NCBI GenBank assembly: GCA_019242135.1
Contig: JAFAWC010000089.1
Coordinates: forward strand, 1 to 6,879
Reading direction: 5' to 3'
Source of the DNA: Mycobacteriaceae bacterium
GTDB lineage: Bacteria > Actinomycetota > Actinomycetes > Mycobacteriales > Mycobacteriaceae
Length of the DNA: 6,879 nt
The notes beneath the pieces were generated by a model. It did no database searches. It saw only the letters and a program-made list of their open reading frames with translations, and was not told the origin of the DNA. Made by a program: the position numbers and the translations under genes. Shown here one piece after another: positions 1-5,606 of this stretch (within the stretch, counting starts at the first letter, position 1; every line of letters starts with the position of its first letter).

Positions 1-141
1 GTAGCCGGCTTTGGGTCCCCCGCGCAGTTCGAACAGTGCCTCTTGGGCTCTGGCGGCGCGATATCCGGCGAGCAGGCGGTCCTGGTCGGGTCGCGCCGGG
101 GCCGCCAGCTCGACCGGGTCGGTGCCGCTGGACTGGACCAT
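1..141 (-). CDS. Partial N-terminus of circularly permuted ATP-grasp / alpha-E protein (Rv2567-like)
   Basis: Only the first 47 codons are present; the gene runs off the left edge. The ATG is read from 141 down to 139, and the frame is open to base 1. The visible protein starts MVQSSGTDPVELAAPARPDQ and contains the segment LLAGYRAARAQEALFELRGG followed by PKAGY. From memory, this resembles the start of the mycobacterial Rv2567-type proteins, which combine a circularly permuted ATP-grasp domain with an alpha-E domain and sit directly downstream of the Rv2566-type transglutaminase gene. No catalytic residue is in view, so the product name rests on family resemblance and gene order. The start codon lies inside the left copy of a 22-base direct repeat. 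In the uninterrupted arrangement it would overlap the stop of the DUF2126 gene as TAATG. Here the upstream DNA belongs to an inserted element, and I see no clear Shine-Dalgarno sequence before the ATG, so expression may be reduced or depend on the element. Confidence 0.7.
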   Translation of the reverse strand, partial: MVQSSGTDPVELAAPARPDQDRLLAGYRAARAQEALFELRGGPKAGY

Positions 142-156
142 TATCCAAGCACGGTA
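135..156. repeat. Left copy of 22-base direct repeat (putative attachment core)
   Basis: This 22-base sequence contains ACCATTATCCAAGCACGG and is identical to 1369-1390; identity stops at once on both sides. The copy contains the start codon of the partial minus-strand gene at 139-141. The chance of an exact 22-base match in a window this size is negligible. Because the two copies flank foreign-looking DNA with an integrase remnant, I read it as one end (attL or attR) of an integrated element. Confidence 0.85.
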
Positions 157-282
157 GAGCAACGATTGGCAAGATACGGGGTGGTTTGGAAAGTGCCTCT
201 CACCTGCACCGACGTGGACCCCTTAGCGTTGGGAGGATAGGCCAGTTACGAGGTTCTTGCGGACTTTTTGCGGACTGAGCAG
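157..282 (+). pseudogene. Possible second, strongly decayed integrase C-terminal tail
   Basis: Read in the frame starting at 157, the sequence gives LARYGVVWK, then an in-frame TAG at 238-240, then LADFLRTEQ at 256-282. The better-preserved integrase piece at the other end of the element gives LATYSHLWP and FADSLRTNQ. The distance from the candidate catalytic Tyr to the Ala-Asp of ADxLRT is 28 residues here and 27 there. The intervening residues do not resemble each other, so the match rests on the two short blocks and their spacing. If real, this is the broken end of a related integrase, left from a second element in tandem. It could instead be chance plus a DNA-level repeat of the TGCGGAC motif. 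Confidence 0.3.
257..276 (+). repeat. Paired TGCGGAC motif, left end of element
   Basis: The sequence TTGCGGACTTTTTGCGGACT contains two TGCGGACT units 11 bases apart. It matches 17 of 20 positions of TTGCGGACTCTCTGCGGACC at 1305-1324, in the same orientation. The 11-base period, about one helical turn, and the location inside both ends of the element would suit arm-type binding sites of a tyrosine integrase. Alternatively both copies are homologous coding DNA for ADxLRT at integrase ends. Confidence 0.5.
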
Positions 283-324
283 CCCTCGGCCAGCACACAC
301 CACTACCGGCGCACTTCGTCATAC

Positions 325-336
325 GACAATTATCTA
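325..336 (+). other. Core-like sequence (possible decayed third attachment core)
   Basis: GACAATTATCTA matches GACCATTATCCA of the 22-base repeats at 10 of 12 positions. It begins 49 bases after the left TGCGGAC pair; the right repeat's equivalent base begins 46 bases after the right pair. The similarity is short and does not continue to the right, so this is a suggestion only. Confidence 0.25.
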
Positions 337-437
337 GAGCAGCGGCCCCAACTTCTCGGTGGCGCGCTCGTCGCGTGTAGAAGCAGCACCACCGCACGGG
401 CCGTCATCCTGCTTGGGTGGCGGGCCGATTACCGCCT

Positions 438-716
438 TCATTCTGTTTGGCGGTCAAGGTCGTCGAGGCTCTCATCGGCGACGTTGGCCGCGGAATGTCT
501 CGGCGGGTTCTCTATCTTGTCGAGTTCCCACGCCACGGTTTCGTGTTTGCGAAAGCAGTACTGGTACCAGGCTCGTTCTGTTGCCTCCTCAGAGCCACCG
601 TGGTGCTGGAGGCCATCGACTTGGTTCTGTGTGCGCTCGGCCTCCGCTTGCCACATATCCATCTCGCGCGCAAGCAGGTAACGCTGATCTGCTCCCTCAG
701 TTCCCTCAGTAGACAT
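438..716 (-). CDS. Orphan 92-residue hypothetical protein (element cargo)
   Basis: I do not recognise this protein. Reading from the ATG at 716-714 gives 92 residues; a TTG two codons upstream (722) is an alternative start. An AGAAG a few bases before the ATG could be a weak ribosome binding site. The composition is typical of a soluble helical protein: rich in Glu, Gln, Arg and Trp, with two amphipathic stretches, roughly residues 10-36 (containing REMDMWQAEAERTQNQVDGL) and 45-72 (containing ERAWYQYCFRKHETVAWELD), joined by a Gly/His-rich turn. This suggests a helical hairpin or short coiled coil. There is no signal peptide or membrane segment. By my count about 65 percent of codons end in G or C, lower than the neighbouring mycobacterial genes appear, which supports foreign origin. 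It is the only convincing gene between the 22-base repeats. A long plus-strand frame over the same bases has a Cys/Leu-heavy composition and reads as an antisense shadow. Confidence 0.55.
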   Translation of the reverse strand: MSTEGTEGADQRYLLAREMDMWQAEAERTQNQVDGLQHHGGSEEATERAWYQYCFRKHETVAWELDKIENPPRHSAANVADESLDDLDRQTE

Positions 717-1078
717 AATCAACTTCTACTCGCCTTGAGCGTGGCGGGTCTAGCGTTGATGTACGACCGCTGTCGGCGCACCGGACCGCTGCACAGATGT
801 GCCTCGGCCACGAAGCACCATTCCGGATCAGCACGAACAAGTCCCCTGAATAGAGTCACGTCATGACGGCGATCCGGTTGCCGCCTTTATTTACGCGGTT
901 ACTAGTTCGGCCTGCGCGGCAATCCCCTTCCTAAGGGTCGGGCCGCCGGGACTGGTTGCGTTTCTGTCCGACCCGAGGCGGTGACGGCAGCAACCCTGGC
1001 TAGTTCAGCAGCGAGCAGTCTGGCCCGTCACACGCCGGTCGAGGAGAGCGGCCCCGTTCTCCGTGGAAAAGTTGCAGC
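717..1078. other. Non-coding or decayed stretch inside the element
   Basis: No recognisable gene was found on either strand in these 362 bases. The stretch holds a perfect 10-base palindrome (CGTCATGACG, 859-868) and two long-looped dyads: TTGCCGC 878-884 with GCGGCAA 916-922, and GGGTCGG 935-941 with CCGACCC 968-974. It lies upstream of the minus-strand orphan gene, so part of it could be that gene's promoter region. I see no convincing -35/-10 pair. Confidence 0.4.
859..868. promoter_or_regulatory. Perfect 10-base palindrome, possible operator
   Basis: CGTCATGACG is self-complementary across all 10 bases. It lies about 143 bases upstream of the orphan gene's start codon at 716. A perfect palindrome this short can arise by chance, so the operator role is speculation. 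Confidence 0.2.
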
Positions 1079-1360
1079 ATGACCGACGACCACGCCAACA
1101 CCCGCTGGCGTACACGGCCACGACTGGCGTCAGTTCTTCAACTCGCAGTTGAGCCAACCGCCAATCTCCGGCTACCACGACGGAAACGTGATCCACACTC
1201 CAATGCCACGACGACGCTGGCCACCTACTCGCATCTGTGGCCGACCGCCGAGGAACGCATCCGCAAAGCATCTGAGGCGCTGACGAAATCCTCAGTCGGA
1301 AATTTTGCGGACTCTCTGCGGACCAATCAACATCAGAAATGCTCTGACCTGCGCGGATAG
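1079..1360 (+). pseudogene. C-terminal remnant of a phage-type tyrosine integrase
   Basis: The open frame runs from ATG 1079 to TAG 1358-1360 (93 residues), but only the part from about residue 38 resembles an integrase. HSNATTTLATYSHLWP (residues 40-55) is the C-terminal catalytic block of phage-type tyrosine recombinases, with the conserved His at 40 and the nucleophile Tyr at 50 (bases 1226-1228). TAEERIRKASEAL and the tail FADSLRTNQ follow, as in many mycobacterial phage integrases. Complete enzymes are several hundred residues long with an Arg..His-x-x-Arg catalytic set. Those residues and the whole N-terminal and core-binding domains are missing, and residues 1-37 show no family resemblance. 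The ATG is therefore probably not a true start. The fragment ends 8 bases before the right 22-base repeat, where an integrase gene normally abuts its attachment site. It is almost certainly inactive. Confidence 0.75.
1305..1324 (+). repeat. Paired TGCGGAC motif, right end of element
   Basis: TTGCGGACTCTCTGCGGACC carries two TGCGGAC units 11 bases apart and matches 257-276 at 17 of 20 positions in direct orientation. It lies 44 bases inside the right 22-base repeat and within the integrase tail, where it encodes ADSLRT. It may be an integrase arm-type site or simply conserved coding sequence. Confidence 0.5.
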
Positions 1361-1368
1361 GGCGCTCG

Positions 1369-1390
1369 GGACCATTATCCAAGCACGGTA
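1369..1390. repeat. Right copy of 22-base direct repeat (putative attachment core)
   Basis: Identical to 135-156. This copy contains the last codons and the TAA stop (1375-1377) of the minus-strand DUF2126 gene, so integration here left that protein's end unchanged. It lies just after the integrase remnant, as expected for an att site next to int. Confidence 0.85.
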
Positions 1391-4300
1391 CGCACACGCC
1401 GCAGGTCGAGGATGCCCGGCGCGCCGACGTCGGTGGACAGCCGTGCCTGTTTCTCTCGCAGGTCGGCCAGGTCGACGGGGCGGGGGGTGAAGCCGGCCGC
1501 CTCGAACCGGCGGCTGCGGCGCGACTCGGCCTCCACGGCGTTGACGGGCGGTTCGTCATAGGCCCTGCCGCCGGGATGTGCGACGTGATAAGTGCAGCCT
1601 CCCCGCGACATTCCGGTCGCGATGTCAATGAGCTCGAAGCGCAGCGGCCCGTCGACGCTGATCGTCGGGTGAAGCGCGCTGGGTGGCTGCCATGCCCGGA
1701 AACGGACCCCGGCGACGTGCACATCGGGGTTGGCCGTGGCCATCAGCGGCACGGGGTGGCCGTTGCAGGTCACGACGAAACGCTCACGGTCTGCGCCGAC
1801 CGTCCGGACCTGGACGCGTTCGACCGACGAGTCGACATATCGGGCGGTGCCGGTGGCGGTGGCTTCCTCTCCCAGCGTGTTCCACGGTTCGATCGCGCCG
1901 CGAAGCTCGATTTCGATGCCCCCGAATACGGCGGTGCCGATACGCGGGAAGCGGAACTCGGTGAACGGGTCCAGCCACGCGGTCTCGAAGTCGACCCCGT
2001 GCGCCCGCAGATCGGCGGCGACTTCGGCGATATCGTGAATGATGAAGTGCGGCAACAAGTACCGGCCGTGCAGGTTCGTGCCGTGCCGGATCAACGGTGC
2101 CCGCAGCGGCTCTTCCCACAGCCAGGCGATCAGCGAGCGCACCAGCAGCGACTGCACCATCGCCATCTGGAAGTGCGGCGGCATCTCGAATGCTCGCAGC
2201 TCCAACAGGCCAAGTCTGCCGCGCGCGGTGTCGGGGCTGTAGAGCTTGTCGATGCAGAACTCCGCGCGGTGGGTGTTGCCGGTGATGTCGGTGAGAAGGT
2301 GCCGCAGCGCACGGTCGGTCACCCACGGCTGCGCGGCGGCGGACAAGCGCGCGATCTCGGCGAACGCGATCTCCAACTCGTACAACGCCTCCGGGCGGCC
2401 CTCGTCCACCCGGGGCGCCTGTGACGTGGTGCCGACGAACCGCCCGGCGAACAGATACGACAACGACGGGTGCCGCTGCCAGTAGGTCAGCAACGACACC
2501 AGCAGGTCCGGACGGCGCAACAGCGGCGAATCCGCCGGGGTGATGCCGCCTAAGGTGATGTGGTTGCCGCCGCCGGTCCCGCCGTGTGTGCCGTCCACGT
2601 CGAACGACTCGGTGCACAACCTGGTTCGTCGCGCCCGCTCGTAAAGTGTTTCCAGCTGCTGCTTTTGTTCGGCGAAACTGGCCGTCGGTGCGATGTTGAC
2701 TTCGATCACTCCCGGGTCGGGGGTGATCGTCACGAATCGCAGCCGCGGGTCGGCCGGTGGCCCGTATCCCTCCACCACCACCGGGCAGGCAGCCTGAGTC
2801 GCCGCCGCCTCCACGCGGGCGACCAGATCGACGAAGTGCTCGAGCCGTTCGGTTGGCGGCAAGAAAATGTGCACCAGCCCGTCGCGGATCTCGGCGACCA
2901 TCGCGGTGATGGGGGCGGTGTCATCGTCGGTGACCTCAGCGTCGGGTTCGGCGGCGATCTCCAGCGCGGGCCTGCGCTCCAGCGGATCGGCCTCGGTGCC
3001 CGTGCGCGGCGGACGCCAGCTGATCGCATCCAGTGGCAGCCGCAGCCCCGCCGGAGAATCACCTTCCAGTAACACGATTCGGCCGCGGCGCAGCTGCCAG
3101 TCGGTGCTCGCCCAGCCGTCGTCGTCGTCACAACGGTGCAGTGGCAGGACATAGGCCGCGGGGTCGACGACCACCTCGTCGAGCCGGGCCAGCAGCGCGG
3201 CACGCGCCGCCGCGCTGTCGGGCACCAGATCGTCGTCCGCCGCAACCGCGTCGCCGGCGGGCATCCGCGCCTTGGCGGCCATCCGGGCCAACGGATCCTC
3301 GAAGGCCGGCCGCACCTGCCCCGGCGGCAGTCCCAAGCCGCACGCGATCGCCGTGAGCACCGAATGGGCAGCGCCGCCAGGGGTATTCGGCGCCGCGCTC
3401 GGCACCCCCCAGGGACCTGCCAGCAGGGCATGATCACGCCAGAGCGGAACCCCATCGGTGCGCCAGTACAACCCAATCTGCCAGCGCGGCAACAACTCTC
3501 CGGGGTACCACTCGCCCTGTCCGCGCTGCACCAGGCCCTGCGGTGCCCACACCTCTTTGAGGCGCGCGGCAAGCTCGGCGGCACATTGGCGTTTGTGCGG
3601 CCCGTCGGCAGCGGTGGTCCATTCGTCGTCGACCTGGTTGTCGATGGACACGAACGTCGGTTCACCCCCGACCGTCAGGCGTACGTCGGCCGCCGCCAGC
3701 CGCGCGTCGAGCTTCGCACCGACGTCACAGATTTTCTGCCACGCCGCGGCCGTGTAGGGCAGCGTGACGCGCGGGTCCTCATGAATGCGGGTGACGGTGT
3801 TGGCGAAGTCCAGCACCGTTTCGCACACCCCGGTGGCGCCCGCAATCGGCGCCGCAGACGACGGGTGCGGTGTCGCCGACAGGGGGATGTGGCCCTCGCC
3901 GGCGAACAGCCCCGACGTCGGATCCAGGCCGATCCAACCGGCGCCGGGGATGTACACCTCGGCCCAGGCGTGCAGGTCGGTGAAGTCCGCGGCCGGACCC
4001 GACGGCCCGTCGAGGGCCTCCACATCGGATGCCAACTGCACCAGGTAGCCGGAGACGAACCGGGCCGCCAGGCCCAGCTGCCGAAGGATCGACACGAGAA
4101 GCCACGCCGAGTCGCGGCAGGATCCGATCTTGGTGTCCAGGGTCATGTCCGGCGTCTGGACGCCGGCCTCCATGCGCACGCTGTAGGCGACGTCGGCGTT
4201 GACCGCCTTATTCAGCGCGACGAGGAAGTCGATGGTGCGCGTTCCCTCGGGCACCGAAAACCCGCGCACCCATTTGCCCACCAGTTCCCCCGGGCCTGAG

Positions 4301-4680
4301 CCTTCGCCGCCCTCATCGACCGGCCGCAGATACGGCCGCAGGTCCTCGGCCATCGCCTTCGGGTACTCGAACGGCGTGCGTTCGGCCCAGTCCTCGATGA
4401 AGAAATCGAATGGGTTGATCACCTTCATGTCGGCTATCAGACCGACGGTGATCGTCAGTTGGCGGGCTCGATTCGGAAAAACGATGCGGGCCAGGAAATT
4501 ACCGAACGCGTCCTGTTGCCAGTTGATGAAATGGTCACGCGGCTCCACCGCGATTGAGTAGGCCTCGATCGGCGTGCGCGAGTGCGGGGCGGGGCGCAGA
4601 CGCACGACATGCGGATACACCTCGACCAGCCGGTCGAACGTGTAGCTGGTGCGATGCTCCAGCGCCACCTTGATGCCCAC
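1375..4680 (-). CDS. Transglutaminase-like / DUF2126 amidoligase-type fusion protein (Rv2566-like)
   Basis: This 1101-residue protein starts with GTG at 4680 (MGIKVALEHRTSYTFDRLVE), with GGTGGGA upstream as a possible ribosome binding site. Residues 1-90 match the bacterial transglutaminase N-terminal region. Residues about 150-260 are the transglutaminase-like core with the full triad in order: Cys188 (KIGSCRDSAW), His237 (DLHAWAEVYIPGAGWIGLDP) and Asp253. Residues about 330 to the end are DUF2126, which begins near GGEPTFVSIDNQVDDEW and includes the Gly-rich HGGTGGGNHITLGG (699-712) and SYLFAGRFVGTTSQAPRVDE (741-760). DUF2126 is considered related to glutamine-synthetase-type COOH-amine ligases. 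The fusion and its ATP-grasp/alpha-E neighbour suggest synthesis and cleavage or transfer of unusual amide bonds; the substrate is unknown. No signal peptide is seen, so it is probably cytoplasmic. The length is about that of Rv2566 and no frame break is visible. The stop lies inside the right 22-base repeat. Confidence 0.93.
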   Translation of the reverse strand: MGIKVALEHRTSYTFDRLVEVYPHVVRLRPAPHSRTPIEAYSIAVEPRDHFINWQQDAFGNFLARIVFPNRARQLTITVGLIADMKVINPFDFFIEDWAERTPFEYPKAMAEDLRPYLRPVDEGGEGSGPGELVGKWVRGFSVPEGTRTIDFLVALNKAVNADVAYSVRMEAGVQTPDMTLDTKIGSCRDSAWLLVSILRQLGLAARFVSGYLVQLASDVEALDGPSGPAADFTDLHAWAEVYIPGAGWIGLDPTSGLFAGEGHIPLSATPHPSSAAPIAGATGVCETVLDFANTVTRIHEDPRVTLPYTAAAWQKICDVGAKLDARLAAADVRLTVGGEPTFVSIDNQVDDEWTTAADGPHKRQCAAELAARLKEVWAPQGLVQRGQGEWYPGELLPRWQIGLYWRTDGVPLWRDHALLAGPWGVPSAAPNTPGGAAHSVLTAIACGLGLPPGQVRPAFEDPLARMAAKARMPAGDAVAADDDLVPDSAAARAALLARLDEVVVDPAAYVLPLHRCDDDDGWASTDWQLRRGRIVLLEGDSPAGLRLPLDAISWRPPRTGTEADPLERRPALEIAAEPDAEVTDDDTAPITAMVAEIRDGLVHIFLPPTERLEHFVDLVARVEAAATQAACPVVVEGYGPPADPRLRFVTITPDPGVIEVNIAPTASFAEQKQQLETLYERARRTRLCTESFDVDGTHGGTGGGNHITLGGITPADSPLLRRPDLLVSLLTYWQRHPSLSYLFAGRFVGTTSQAPRVDEGRPEALYELEIAFAEIARLSAAAQPWVTDRALRHLLTDITGNTHRAEFCIDKLYSPDTARGRLGLLELRAFEMPPHFQMAMVQSLLVRSLIAWLWEEPLRAPLIRHGTNLHGRYLLPHFIIHDIAEVAADLRAHGVDFETAWLDPFTEFRFPRIGTAVFGGIEIELRGAIEPWNTLGEEATATGTARYVDSSVERVQVRTVGADRERFVVTCNGHPVPLMATANPDVHVAGVRFRAWQPPSALHPTISVDGPLRFELIDIATGMSRGGCTYHVAHPGGRAYDEPPVNAVEAESRRSRRFEAAGFTPRPVDLADLREKQARLSTDVGAPGILDLRRVRTVLG

Positions 4681-4739
4681 GGTGCGATCCCACCACAGGA
4701 GTCAGCGCGCCGCAGCGGCTGCGAGCGTAAACTCCGGGG

Positions 4740-5003
4740 TCAGCGGCGATCGGGCGACGCGACACCGGGGTTGGTGTCTGTCAGCTCCATCTCGCTGGGC
4801 GCGCCGAAGTCATCGACGGTGTTGGGCTCGCAGTCCAGCGATTCGTCGTACGGACCGCCGCTGGTGGTGCACCCGGCAAGCACCCGGGGCGGAGCGGTCG
4901 GTGCGGCGGTGGCAAACGTGGCGGTCGCCGGCACCGCGAGCGTCGCGATCACCACCCCTATCGTGAAAACAGCTCGGCGGGTTGTGAATTCAACGGCAGC
5001 CAT
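4740..5003 (-). CDS. Small exported protein, possible lipoprotein
   Basis: An 87-residue protein starting at ATG 5003-5001, chosen because GGAAGAAGGG lies just upstream at normal spacing and a signal sequence begins at once. The frame stays open to a GTG at 5069, but that would add 22 residues before the signal. Residues 1-10 are basic (ending RR), residues 11-34 are hydrophobic (AVFTIGVVIATLAVPATATF), and an Ala-rich cleavage region follows. VLAGC at residues 41-45 matches a lipobox with Cys45, although it lies farther from the hydrophobic core than usual; cleavage after ATA or TAA by signal peptidase I is the alternative. The mature part is short, acidic and Pro/Asp-rich, with a second Cys at 58. 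I do not recognise the family. It lies 66 bases after the HxlR gene and 59 bases before the DUF2126 gene on the same strand, so co-transcription is possible but not shown. Confidence 0.7.
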   Translation of the reverse strand: MAAVEFTTRRAVFTIGVVIATLAVPATATFATAAPTAPPRVLAGCTTSGGPYDESLDCEPNTVDDFGAPSEMELTDTNPGVASPDRR

Positions 5004-5069
5004 CTTGACCCTTCTTCCGGTATCCCCCAGTACAGCGAACGCCCACGGGTCGCTGACCAGCATGTTCAC

Positions 5070-5606
5070 TTATGAAGCTGATCCACTGTAGCGCCGGGGT
5101 TTACGGCGCGGATGGGTTTTGCCCGGATGCGTCTGCGGCAGCCGCGTCGAGGAAATCGCGAGCTCGTCAGGCGGCACCGGATGACCACCACGGCAACGCA
5201 TTTCGACGTCCACCGACGCAGCACAGCGGGCATGGCGCAGCCGCAGGGGCACCGGGTCGGGCAGATGCCTCTGACCCCACTGAAACAGCGCCCACACCAC
5301 CGGCATGAAATCCGTACCCGCGTCCGTCAGGACGTACTCGTCTCGGGTGCGCTGGCCGGGTTCCCGGTACGGCCGCCGGGTCAACAGGCCGGCCGAGACG
5401 AGCGCGTCGAGCCGCGTGGCGGCGGCCGCTTTGGTGATGTCGACGCGCCGGCAGAAGTCGTCGAAACGCGTCGTCCCGTAGTACGCCTCCCGCAGGATCA
5501 GCAGCGCCGACTTGGCGCCGACCAGCTCAATCGTCCGTTGGATCGGGCACTCTCCCGCCGCTGACCAGGCATCTCGGTCCGCCAGCGCCCCTTGCAGCAC
5601 CGCCAT
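5070..5606 (-). CDS. HxlR-family winged-helix transcriptional regulator
   Basis: A 178-residue regulator starting at ATG 5606-5604 with GGGAG about 8 bases upstream. Residues about 18-115 are the HxlR winged-helix domain: CPIQRTIELVGAKSALLILR, then TTRFDDFCRRVDITKAAAATRL (recognition region), then DALVSAGLLTRRPY and a wing around QRTRDEYVLTDAG. Cys20 sits where many HxlR proteins carry a conserved N-terminal cysteine, which in some members senses redox or electrophiles. Residues 122-150 (LRHARCAASVDVEMRCRGGH) hold a Cys-x9-Cys-x3-His pattern common in the longer members of this family. The last ~28 residues are basic and low in complexity. The gene is divergent from the thiolase across 62 bases, the usual setting for a local regulator of the neighbouring gene and itself. 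The ligand cannot be read from the sequence. Confidence 0.9.
   Translation of the reverse strand: MAVLQGALADRDAWSAAGECPIQRTIELVGAKSALLILREAYYGTTRFDDFCRRVDITKAAAATRLDALVSAGLLTRRPYREPGQRTRDEYVLTDAGTDFMPVVWALFQWGQRHLPDPVPLRLRHARCAASVDVEMRCRGGHPVPPDELAISSTRLPQTHPGKTHPRRKPRRYSGSAS

Larger units (their letters stand above)
135..1390. mobile_element. Degenerate 1.2 kb integrative element inserted between two operon genes
   Basis: Exact 22-base direct repeats bound 1,212 bases of lower-GC DNA that separate two genes normally adjacent in mycobacteria (Rv2566- and Rv2567-like). Inside are a C-terminal tyrosine-integrase fragment on the plus strand ending 8 bases before the right repeat, a 92-codon orphan gene on the minus strand, and paired TGCGGAC motifs near each end. 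The position of the integrase end beside one repeat is typical of phage- or ICE-type elements, where int lies next to attP. Removing one repeat and the insert restores a TAATG stop/start overlap. No transposase or convincing terminal inverted repeats are seen, and 22 bases is too long for an ordinary IS target duplication. The element probably cannot move itself, because most of the integrase is missing. It may be a deletion relic or a small element mobilised in trans. Confidence 0.75.

Noticed and set aside
43..240. A plus-strand frame running through the left repeat, giving DHYPSTVEQRLARYG, which resembles the His...Tyr spacing of integrases.
   Set aside because: The part upstream of 157 is host gene sequence read antisense, so the His in this frame is probably coincidental; only the part after the repeat is kept as a weak integrase-tail candidate.
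417..866. A 149-codon plus-strand frame inside the element.
   Set aside because: It is antisense to the more credible 92-codon gene; its Leu/Cys/Val-heavy composition is what one expects from the reverse complement of a charged helical protein.
157..1368. Insertion sequence explanation for the 1.2 kb insert.
   Set aside because: The size suits an IS, but there is no transposase frame, the ends share only GAGC as an inverted match, and a 22-base duplication is longer than usual IS target duplications; the integrase remnant beside the repeat fits site-specific integration better.
1005..1724. A 239-codon minus-strand frame spanning the right repeat.
   Set aside because: It overlaps the 3' end of the DUF2126 gene in another frame and continues across the integrase remnant on the opposite strand; the composition is shadow-like (Arg/Ser/Pro/Cys).
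3136..4299. A 387-codon plus-strand open frame opposite the DUF2126 gene.
   Set aside because: It lies wholly antisense to a well-supported gene, is Arg/Gly/Pro-rich with no recognisable domain, and is the kind of shadow frame expected in GC-rich coding DNA.
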